Below are positions 1 to 5,677 of a stretch of DNA of 8,257 bases, in pieces. Both the position numbers and the translations under genes were made by a program. The stretch comes from an uncultured Collinsella sp. (lineage in GTDB: Bacteria > Actinomycetota > Coriobacteriia > Coriobacteriales > Coriobacteriaceae). Position 1 is the first letter of the stretch. Each line of letters starts with the position of its first letter. A model generated the notes under the pieces. That model did not search any database and had not been told where the DNA came from. It saw only the letters and a list, made by a program, of their open reading frames with translations. The stretch covers positions 1-8,257 of the forward strand of contig CAUFWM010000058.1 of the NCBI GenBank assembly GCA_959596505.1. The letters run 5' to 3'.

Positions 1-784
1 TCTGGGAGCGCTGCTCCTGCGACTGCACCACGGTGTTGGTGGGCAGGTGGGTGATACGCACGGCGGAGTAGGTGGTGTTAACGCACTGACCGCCAGGGCC
101 CGAAGCGCAGTAAGTATCGATGCGCAGGTCGGACTGGTTGATCTGGACGTCAATCTCCTCGGCCTCGGGAAGCACGGCGACGGTTGCCGTGGAGGTCTGG
201 ATGCGGCCCTGGGACTCGGTCTTGGGAACGCGCTGGACACGGTGCACGCCGGACTCGAACTTCATGACGGAGTAGACGCGGTCACCCTCGACCTTGAACT
301 CGATGGACTTAAAGCCGCCGGCCTCGCTGGGACTGGAATCGAGCACGGTGGTCTTCCAGCCGCGAGACTCGCAAAAGCGCTGGTACATCTTGTACAGGTC
401 GCCGGCGAAGATGGCCGCCTCGTCGCCACCGGCGGCAGAGCGGATCTCGACGATGGTATTCTTGTCGTCGTTGGGGTCGCTCGGGATGAGCATGTACTTG
501 ATATCTTCCTCGAGCTGGGGAAGCTTAGCCTCGTTTTCGGAGATGTCCATCTGGAGCATCTCCTTCTCATCGGCGTCGGTGGTATCGTGGAGCATTTCCT
601 TGGCAGCCTCGATGTCGTCGAGCGCGCCGATGTACTCGCGCGAGGCAGCAATGAGGTCGGACTGGTGCGCGTACTCCTTGTTGAGACGCGTGAACTCCTT
701 GATGTCGGAGGCGACGGCCGGGTCGGACAGCTTCTTCTCGAGCTCCTCGTAGGCCTTGATGATCTTTTCGAGCTTGTCGCGCAT
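1..784 (-). CDS. prfA: Peptide chain release factor 1 (RF1), 3' end cut by window edge
   Basis: Cytoplasmic class I release factor that recognises UAA and UAG in the ribosomal A site and triggers hydrolysis of peptidyl-tRNA. The visible 261 residues hold the helical domain 1 (about 1-105), the domain 2 codon-recognition motif PKT at 187-189 (the PxT tripeptide of RF1, not the SPF of RF2) inside HRVQRVPKTESQGR, and the catalytic GGQ at 231-233 within SGPGGQCVNTTYSAVR. RF1 is usually about 355-360 residues, so roughly 95 C-terminal residues lie beyond the left edge. The ATG at 782-784 is preceded by AAAGGAGT (791-798) at a 6-base spacing, which fixes the start. GPGGQ with a non-His residue after Gln is a pattern I associate with actinobacterial RF1. 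Identification is secure; prmC is often next, but that region is outside the window. Confidence 0.97.
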   Translation of the reverse strand, partial: MRDKLEKIIKAYEELEKKLSDPAVASDIKEFTRLNKEYAHQSDLIAASREYIGALDDIEAAKEMLHDTTDADEKEMLQMDISENEAKLPQLEEDIKYMLIPSDPNDDKNTIVEIRSAAGGDEAAIFAGDLYKMYQRFCESRGWKTTVLDSSPSEAGGFKSIEFKVEGDRVYSVMKFESGVHRVQRVPKTESQGRIQTSTATVAVLPEAEEIDVQINQSDLRIDTYCASGPGGQCVNTTYSAVRITHLPTNTVVQSQEQRSQ

Positions 785-951
785 GGCAGGACTCCTTTAT
801 ATGCGTGAAGATGAAAATCGGCAGAGTTGATGGGGCGCATGGCGCCACTGCGGGGGTAAGCCCAGCTAGAACATGTCGATCTTCAGATACATGCGCATCC
901 CTTCGCGTGTGGGGTACATAGTTGCGGTCTAACCCATACATGATAGCGTGC

Positions 952-1003
952 GCAGACAAACCTGCATATAACCCGCACGGAATGATTGGTGCAAACAAAC
1001 CTG
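952..1003. repeat. Pair of 13-base direct repeats upstream of prfA
   Basis: GCAGACAAACCTG (952-964) and GCAAACAAACCTG (991-1003) agree at 12 of 13 positions and are 39 bases apart. They flank the -10 and overlap the -35 of the candidate promoter, which is where operator half-sites could sit. No regulator is known for them, and two copies this short could be chance. Confidence 0.4.
966..994 (-). promoter_or_regulatory. Weak sigma70-like promoter candidate for prfA
   Basis: On the minus strand TTGCAC (989-994) is followed after 17 bases by TTATAT (966-971); shifting one base gives TATATG with an 18-base spacer and four consensus matches. Both hexamers are poor matches. The placement, about 180 bases before the prfA ATG, and the correct spacing are the only support. 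Confidence 0.25.
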
Positions 1004-1033
1004 ACCCCATTGCATCAAGGGCTTGCTTTTTGG

Positions 1034-2449
1034 CTAGAGCGTTTGAAGCAGGGCGATGAGGAAGCGAACACCCTGGAGGTAGGCACGGCGGGTAATGCGC
1101 TCGTTAGTGCCGTGGACACCGCACTCACACTCGTCGTCATCAACCACAAAGGCCGAGAAGCGAATGCACTCAGGGCAAATGTGCTGGTAGTTGGCAGCGT
1201 CGGTCGCACCGATTACGGTCGAGGGCACAATTGCTACCGGCTCGAATGATCCGTTTTCCTCCGTCCCCTTTGGATCACGGAAATAGCGGGCGGCAATGGA
1301 GCGAACCGCCTCGAGGCCGGGACCACCGATGCGCGGGGACGGCGAGGGTTCGGAGCTACCGGGGCCCAGCTCCACTTCGACACGACCGGCAAGGTCCGCC
1401 CCGGCAACCGCCTCACGGCAGCGCGCCACAACGTCGGCCACGCTCGTGCCCTCGAGCATGCGGAAGTTGATGTTGGCCCACATATCCTGCGGCATTACGT
1501 TGGCGCCGGTGCTGCCACCCTCGATCTGCGTGGGTGCGCAGGTGGTCGTCACCAGCGGATAGAGCTTTTTGCTGGCGAGGCAATCGCAGACAATGGCATC
1601 CCCGTTGGCGGCAATTTCATCGGCCGTGTAGAGCCCCAACTCGACGAGTTGGGCGGCAAGCAAGTCGGTCACGCGCGGCGGCCACTCGATATCGCAGATT
1701 GCGGTGATGGCACGACTGAGCATCTCGAGCGATGTGCCGCCGTAGGGGTTAGACGAATGCCCGCCTTCACTCTTCGTCTTGAGCACGATATCGGCATAGC
1801 CCTTCTCCGCGAGGTCGGCATGCATAAGCCAGCCCTCGCCCGCGCCATACTCGGCATCCGAAACGATGCGGTAGTCGCCCTCGTCGATCAGGTATTCAAG
1901 TTCAATACCGCGCTCCTCGAGCACACGACCGATCGCTCCCGCGCCGTACTGCGTGGTTTCCTCGTCCTGGCCAAAGGCGAGCAGCAGGGTGCGCTCGTGC
2001 TCCCAGCCGTGCGCCAGCGCATACTCAACCGCCTCGAGAATGCCTGCGACCTGGTCTTTCATGTCGATAGCGCCACGACCCCAGATGTAGGTGTCGTCCA
2101 CGTGCCCGCTAAAGGGGTCGTGCGTCCAGTCGGCCTCGGTACCCGGCACCACGGGAACCACGTCCATGTGGCCCATGAGCATAATGGGCTTGAGGTCAGG
2201 GTCGGAACCGCTAAGCGTCACCAATAGCGAATGGTCGATAAGGTCGACCTCGCCCGCCGCGAACACGCGCGGCCACGCCTGCTGCATATAGGCGCGCAGG
2301 TCGTCGAACGGCTGCCAGTCCACCGCCTCGGCATCCATACTCGAGATGGTCGGAAATGACAGCACGCGGCCCAAGCGCTCGCACGCGCCAGTTTCGTCCA
2401 AATCAGCAAAATCGTCCTCATGCGCAAAGAAGCGCCAAACCTCGGCCAT
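1034..2449 (-). CDS. M20 family metallopeptidase, CPS1/PM20D1-like
   Basis: A 471-residue di-metal (usually zinc) hydrolase. The M20 landmarks are in order: GHMDVVP at 93-99 (His94 ligand, Asp96), WGRGAIDMKD at 123-132 with the bridging Asp129, GQDEE at 160-164 (Glu163 general base, Glu164 ligand), LIDEGD at 187-192, GGHSS at 229-233 in the lid/dimerisation domain, and VHGTNE at 445-450 with the last His ligand. WTHDPFSG after the first motif, IWGRG and the LIDEG segment resemble the carboxypeptidase S/PM20D1 branch, whose members cleave dipeptides, peptide C-termini or N-acyl amino acids. No signal peptide is seen, so it should be cytoplasmic. The ATG at 2447-2449 is chosen over an upstream in-frame start at 2503 because GAAAGGAT precedes it. 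It ends the ABC transporter cluster and probably processes the imported substrate. Cysteines at 425, 428, 441 and 443 are unusual. Confidence 0.9.
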   Translation of the reverse strand: MAEVWRFFAHEDDFADLDETGACERLGRVLSFPTISSMDAEAVDWQPFDDLRAYMQQAWPRVFAAGEVDLIDHSLLVTLSGSDPDLKPIMLMGHMDVVPVVPGTEADWTHDPFSGHVDDTYIWGRGAIDMKDQVAGILEAVEYALAHGWEHERTLLLAFGQDEETTQYGAGAIGRVLEERGIELEYLIDEGDYRIVSDAEYGAGEGWLMHADLAEKGYADIVLKTKSEGGHSSNPYGGTSLEMLSRAITAICDIEWPPRVTDLLAAQLVELGLYTADEIAANGDAIVCDCLASKKLYPLVTTTCAPTQIEGGSTGANVMPQDMWANINFRMLEGTSVADVVARCREAVAGADLAGRVEVELGPGSSEPSPSPRIGGPGLEAVRSIAARYFRDPKGTEENGSFEPVAIVPSTVIGATDAANYQHICPECIRFSAFVVDDDECECGVHGTNERITRRAYLQGVRFLIALLQTL

Positions 2450-2452
2450 GAC

Positions 2453-2460
2453 ATCCTTTC
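2453..2460 (-). promoter_or_regulatory. Ribosome binding site deciding the M20 peptidase start
   Basis: GAAAGGAT lies three bases upstream of the ATG at 2449, with the AGGA core 4-5 bases away. The in-frame extension to 2503 would translate through the hairpin at 2474-2498 and would add 18 residues outside the family pattern, so the ATG is preferred. Confidence 0.7.
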
Positions 2461-2473
2461 GACTGTGATGACG

Positions 2474-2498
2474 AGGGCCGCCCCACCGGAGCGGCCCT
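2474..2498 (-). other. GC-rich hairpin between the ATPase and M20 genes
   Basis: AGGGCCGC (2474-2481) and GCGGCCCT (2491-2498) form a perfect 8-bp stem with a 9-base loop, 23 bases after the ATPase stop codon. On the minus strand it is followed by mixed sequence, not a T-tract, so it is not a classical intrinsic terminator. It could act as a partial terminator, an mRNA processing site or a 3' end stabiliser that sets transporter and peptidase expression apart. Confidence 0.6.
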
Positions 2499-2521
2499 GC
2501 CACGTAAGCGTTTGCGGTCGG

Positions 2522-3307
2522 TTATTTGTCCTCGAGATAACGCGAGAGGAACTCGCGGGTGCGCTGGTGCTTGGGATTGCCGAAGAGCTCGGCCGGCGCG
2601 GCGTCCTCGAGCACCACGCCCTTGTCCATAAAGACCACGCGATCGGACACGGTGCGGGCAAAGGCCATCTCGTGCGTGACGACAACCATGGTCATGCCGT
2701 CGGCAGCGAGCTTGCGCATGACCTCGAGCACCTCTCCCACGATCTCGGGGTCGAGCGCGGAGGTCGGCTCGTCGAACAGCATGATCTGCGGATTCATGCA
2801 CAGGGCACGAGCGATGGCCACGCGCTGTTTTTGACCACCGGACAGGCGGCCCACGGCGGCGTGCGCGAACTTTTCGAGTCCCACGCTCGTCAGATGCTCC
2901 ATCGCGACCTTCTCGGCCTCGGCCTTGCTCATCTTTTTGAGCGTGACGGGCGCGAGCGTGCAGTTGTCGAGCACATCCATGTTGTTGAACAGGTTAAAGC
3001 CCTGGAACACCATGCCGATGTCCTCGCGGAGTTTATTGATATTGCAGCGCTCGGCCGTAAGGTCCTGGCCGTGGAACCAGATGTGGCCCGCGTCCGGGGT
3101 CTCGAGCAGGTTGAGGCAACGCAGGAAGGTCGACTTGCCCGAGCCCGAGGCGCCGATAATGGTGACGACCTCGCCTGATTTGACGGACAGGTCGATGCCT
3201 TTGAGTACCTCGAGCGAGCCGAAGCTCTTGCGCAGGCCCTCGACGCGGATAAGCGGCTCATTGGTCTGTGCGGCGGCCGCAACGCCGGTAGTGGCGGTAT
3301 CTGCCAT
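2522..3307 (-). CDS. Polar amino acid ABC transporter ATP-binding protein
   Basis: A 261-residue ATPase subunit that drives import by the adjacent permease. All nucleotide-binding motifs are present: Walker A GASGSGKST at 52-60 (Lys58), Q-loop VFQGFN at 100-105 (Gln102), signature LSGGQKQR at 155-162, Walker B IMLFDE at 175-180 (Glu180), D-loop SALD and the H-loop VTHEM with His212. Spacing and motif wording match the GlnQ/HisP/ArtP group of polar amino acid importers, and its length is normal. An Ala/Thr-rich tail of about 17 residues precedes the fold. The ATG at 3305-3307 is preceded by GAGGAGAA (3313-3320); a longer frame to 3382 would overlap the permease gene. It lies 22 bases after the permease stop, in an operon. 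The family is certain; the substrate is not. Confidence 0.95.
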   Translation of the reverse strand: MADTATTGVAAAAQTNEPLIRVEGLRKSFGSLEVLKGIDLSVKSGEVVTIIGASGSGKSTFLRCLNLLETPDAGHIWFHGQDLTAERCNINKLREDIGMVFQGFNLFNNMDVLDNCTLAPVTLKKMSKAEAEKVAMEHLTSVGLEKFAHAAVGRLSGGQKQRVAIARALCMNPQIMLFDEPTSALDPEIVGEVLEVMRKLAADGMTMVVVTHEMAFARTVSDRVVFMDKGVVLEDAAPAELFGNPKHQRTREFLSRYLEDK

Positions 3308-3329
3308 GATGATTCTCCTCGTCTTAAGC

Positions 3330-4478
3330 CTAGTTAGAGCTGGGCAGCGTGGCAGGAGCCTCGGCGCCGAGCTTTTTGCCAAAGGCCTCGAGCAGGCGGC
3401 TCGCCACGAGCGTCAGGATCAGGTAGACCACGAGCGCCACGCAGTAGACCTCCATCTGGCGGTAGTACACGCCGGCGACGGTGGTGGTGGCGTACATGAG
3501 GTCGAACACGCCGATGACCGAGAGCACCGACGAGTCCTTGATGTTGATGATGAGCTCGTTGGTGAGCGCCGGAATCGCGTTTTTAATGCCCTGGGGGAAC
3601 ACGACTTTGCGCATGGCTTGCCACTGCGAAAGACCCAGCGAGCGCGCTGCCTCGGCCTGGCCGGGGTCGATGGACTCGATGCCGCCGCGCAGGACCTCCA
3701 TCATGTAGGCGGTGGAGTTGAGCGAGATGGTGACGAGGCCGGCGGTGAAGGTACTCCAGATCTGGTTGGCCTGGGCGGTCTCGAAGCCCATGCCGCGCAA
3801 AACGGTGAAACCCGCGTAATAGATGAGCAGACCCTGGACCATCATGGGCGTGCCGCGCACGATGGTGGAGTAGATGGTCGCAAAGCCGCGGCCGATGCTC
3901 TTAAAGAAGCGCGTGAGATCGTTGTCCACACGGTCGAAGGTCTGAATGCGCAGGAACACAAAGAGCAGCGCCAGGAAGAATGCGATGACGGTGCCGAAGG
4001 TGGCAAGCGCGATGGTGATCTCGATACCGCGGATAAAGAAGTCCCCGCTCTTGTAGGTCATGTAGACCAGGCTCGACAAAAAGTCGCTGGGGTTGGAGTC
4101 CGAGACGATGCTCACCTGTACCAGGTCGATAAACGACATGACGCAGCGGTCCACGAAAAAGATCGCCGCGATGGCAACCACGACATAGCTGCCCAAGCGT
4201 GCGCCACGACGGAAGCGCTCGGATGCGAACGGCGACGTTTCGCGATAGTCATTCCAGTGCATGAGTTTGGTGACGAGCGCCGCCGCCGACACGACGAGCC
4301 AGGCCCAAAGGATTGCCCAAAGGCAATCCTGGAAGATACCGGTGGGCGCCAAGAAGCTCAGCGGCGTGGGGTTGCGCTGGCTAAACGCCAGGCCAAGCGC
4401 CGCGATGACACTCGTGCCCAGGTACACATAACGGTGGTCGGCCTTGATAAAGGAGGCCAGACGATTGATGGTTTTCAT
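3330..4478 (-). CDS. Polar amino acid ABC transporter permease with N-terminal extension
   Basis: A 382-residue inner-membrane permease of the HisM/GlnP type. The conserved core starts near residue 150 and includes IVRGTPMMVQGLLIYY (206-221) and the cytoplasmic EAA loop EAARSLGLSQ....VVFPQG (276-297), which contacts the ATPase. Family members are usually about 215-240 residues; here about 150 residues precede the core and hold three likely membrane segments (roughly 17-33, 52-72 and 95-117), with a charged stretch at 75-93 between the second and third. Only one permease gene is present, so a homodimer is likely. The ATG at 4476-4478 has AGGGAGG (4483-4489) in front, overlapping the stop codon of the binding-protein gene, which suggests translational coupling. 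The family call is firm; the role of the extension is unknown. Confidence 0.93.
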   Translation of the reverse strand: MKTINRLASFIKADHRYVYLGTSVIAALGLAFSQRNPTPLSFLAPTGIFQDCLWAILWAWLVVSAAALVTKLMHWNDYRETSPFASERFRRGARLGSYVVVAIAAIFFVDRCVMSFIDLVQVSIVSDSNPSDFLSSLVYMTYKSGDFFIRGIEITIALATFGTVIAFFLALLFVFLRIQTFDRVDNDLTRFFKSIGRGFATIYSTIVRGTPMMVQGLLIYYAGFTVLRGMGFETAQANQIWSTFTAGLVTISLNSTAYMMEVLRGGIESIDPGQAEAARSLGLSQWQAMRKVVFPQGIKNAIPALTNELIINIKDSSVLSVIGVFDLMYATTTVAGVYYRQMEVYCVALVVYLILTLVASRLLEAFGKKLGAEAPATLPSSN

Positions 4479-4482
4479 GCTG

Positions 4483-4489
4483 CCTCCCT
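4483..4489 (-). promoter_or_regulatory. Permease ribosome binding site overlapping the upstream stop codon
   Basis: AGGGAGG (4483-4489) includes two bases of the TAG stop (4488-4490) of the solute-binding-protein gene and sits four bases before the permease ATG. Ribosomes finishing the first gene would cover or free this site, a usual arrangement for coupled translation and fixed subunit ratios. Confidence 0.75.
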
Positions 4490-5414
4490 ATGCCGGCTGG
4501 CGGTCGAGGCACGCGTCCCACATTTGGTCGCGTTCCTCTTGGCTAATGCCCTTGAGTGTCTTGTCGATGAGTTTAAGCAGTTTGTCCGAGCCCTTGCGAC
4601 AGCCGACGTTTGCCGCGACCTCCTGCTTAAAGCCCTCGCCCTCGGCAAAATGAATAGGGACGATACCCGGGTTTTGGGCCATATAGCCCTTCTCGTTCTC
4701 GGTGTTGTAAGTCACGGCGTCGCACGTGCCCTGCAGCAGATTCGAGAACACCGTGGGGACGGAGTCGACCGGGTTCTTGTGCACAACGCCCGGAATCTCG
4801 TCGATGACGGTGTCGAGCATGGTGTCCTTTTGGCCGAGTACCGTGGCACCGCTAAAGTCGCTGAGCTTGGTGGCGTTTTGGTAGGGGGAACCCTCTTTTA
4901 CGAACAGGCCAAAGTAGCCAATAAAGTACGGGTCGGAGAAGCCGACCGACTCCTCGCGCTCGGGCGTGGCGCTCATACCGGCGATGATGAGGTCGATCTG
5001 GCCGTTGTTGAGCGAATCGATGAGGCCCGAGAAGCTCTGCTTGACGGCAACGGGCTCGCCACCGAGGGCCTTGCAGACGATCTTGGCGATCTGCACGTCG
5101 TAGCCATCGGCATAGGCGCCCTGCACGTTGTCGATGGGGATAGTGTACTCACTGGCTTCGGAAACCTGCCAGTTGTACGGGGCGTAGGCCGCCTCCATGC
5201 CAATGCGGATCTTGTCCTTGCCGATCACGGAATCGGACAGGTCGTCGCGACCGCCGCCCGTCGTGGGCTGAACCACCTTGAGCGTGGACGGACGCTGACA
5301 GCCGGCGAGCGCGCCGGCGACGACGGAAGCGCTCGCAGCGAGAGCGCTACCCAAGAAGATGCGACGGCTGCACACCGGCTGTGGATGCGCGTCGCGCTGA
5401 TGGGGAGAATGCAT
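4488..5414 (-). CDS. Amino acid ABC transporter solute-binding lipoprotein (SBP family 3), Tat-type signal
   Basis: A 308-residue extracytoplasmic receptor for the adjacent importer. The N-terminus has a twin-arginine motif SRRIFL at 16-21, a hydrophobic Ala-rich stretch, and the lipobox LAGC at 36-39, so Cys39 should be lipidated and the protein anchored to the outer face of the membrane, perhaps after folding in the cytoplasm. The mature part shows family 3 hallmarks: GMEAAYAPYNW (72-82), GYDVQIAK (104-111), DLIIAGMSATPERE (141-154) with the Arg that usually binds a ligand carboxylate, and FSDPYF (159-164). The ATG at 5412-5414 follows GGGAAGG (5421-5427) at six bases; an upstream GTG at 5486 lacks such a site and would add residues before the signal. 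First gene of the transporter cluster. Ligand: an amino acid or small peptide derivative by family, not determinable further. Confidence 0.93.
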   Translation of the reverse strand: MHSPHQRDAHPQPVCSRRIFLGSALAASASVVAGALAGCQRPSTLKVVQPTTGGGRDDLSDSVIGKDKIRIGMEAAYAPYNWQVSEASEYTIPIDNVQGAYADGYDVQIAKIVCKALGGEPVAVKQSFSGLIDSLNNGQIDLIIAGMSATPEREESVGFSDPYFIGYFGLFVKEGSPYQNATKLSDFSGATVLGQKDTMLDTVIDEIPGVVHKNPVDSVPTVFSNLLQGTCDAVTYNTENEKGYMAQNPGIVPIHFAEGEGFKQEVAANVGCRKGSDKLLKLIDKTLKGISQEERDQMWDACLDRQPA

Positions 5415-5522
5415 AATCTGCCTTCCCTGTTGAATCGTATGCTGACGACTTAACAGGATATACGCCAGCGACCAGCAGTGCAGCACAAGCTCGAAAAATT
5501 AATAGACACATGGTAGTCATTG

Positions 5523-5561
5523 GGGACGTCGATGTTTTGGCAATGCCGGCGAGCGACGTCC
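5523..5561. repeat. Inverted repeat overlapping the outer arm of the next structure
   Basis: GGACGTCG (5523-5530) and CGACGTCC (5554-5561) form a perfect 8-bp stem with a 23-base loop. Its right arm shares CGTCC (5557-5561) with the left arm of the longer inverted repeat at 5557-5647, so the two pairings exclude one another. It lies in the 5' region of the binding-protein gene. Part of the match comes from the palindrome GACGTC, which lowers its significance. Confidence 0.5.
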
Positions 5562-5647
5562 AGAGCGAACAAGTGGCATGAAAAAGACAAGGCATGACCA
5601 GAAGGTCTATGCCTTGCCTTTTGAATGACAAATTATCGCTCTGGACG
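5557..5647. repeat. 12-bp inverted repeat enclosing the terminator hairpin
   Basis: CGTCCAGAGCGA (5557-5568) is the exact reverse complement of TCGCTCTGGACG (5636-5647). The 67 bases between contain a strong terminator-like hairpin. Together they give a 91-base element with an outer and an inner stem. No target-site duplication is visible on the flanks, so a transposon-derived origin is not supported. A dispersed intergenic repeat or a structured RNA fits better. Confidence 0.7.
5581..5622 (-). terminator. Intrinsic terminator after the aldose epimerase gene, probably bidirectional
   Basis: The arms at 5582-5599 and 5604-5622 pair over 17 bases around an AGAA loop, with one bulged T (5608) and one A/C mismatch (5587/5617). 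On the minus strand the 3' arm ends in TCTTTTT (5587-5581), a good T-tract; on the plus strand it ends in TTTT. It starts 55 bases after the epimerase stop codon, so it should end that transcript and insulate the transporter cluster. Confidence 0.85.
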
Positions 5648-5677
5648 GCACGCAGCATCGACCGAGCGGCGGAACCT

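Larger units (their letters stand above)
785..1033 (-). other. Intergenic leader between M20 peptidase and prfA
   Basis: This 249-base gap holds the prfA ribosome binding site (791-798), a short GGCGC-ATG-GCGCC inverted repeat at 834-846, a 10-codon open frame at 866-898, a 13-base direct repeat and a weak promoter candidate further upstream. I see no convincing intrinsic terminator for the upstream peptidase gene: no stem of useful length is followed by a T-tract on the minus strand. prfA may therefore be partly reached by read-through or rely on a promoter here. Confidence 0.5.

Noticed and set aside
47..808. 253-codon plus-strand frame opposite prfA
   Set aside because: prfA on the minus strand is unambiguous; the antisense product is low-complexity Gly/Leu/Asp-rich sequence.
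2925..5453. 842-codon plus-strand open frame opposite the importer genes
   Set aside because: The minus strand carries complete ATPase, permease and binding-protein motifs with good ribosome binding sites. The long antisense frame is a by-product of GC-rich codon bias and its product looks like random Ala/Gly/Arg/His-rich sequence.
5487..5540. Sigma70 promoter for the importer genes
   Set aside because: TATTAA (5499-5504) and TTGCCA (5538-5543) are individually plausible hexamers, but no pair has acceptable spacing, so no promoter was called.
5510..5581. 23-codon plus-strand frame starting MVVIGDVDVLAMPAS just before the hairpin at 5581
   Set aside because: It looks protein-like and ends right at a terminator, but has no ribosome binding site and no homology I can name. 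It could be a gene remnant; evidence is too thin to annotate.
5557..5647. MITE or small insertion sequence
   Set aside because: The 12-bp inverted repeat could mimic transposon ends, but there is no flanking duplication and the centre is a terminator rather than element-like sequence.
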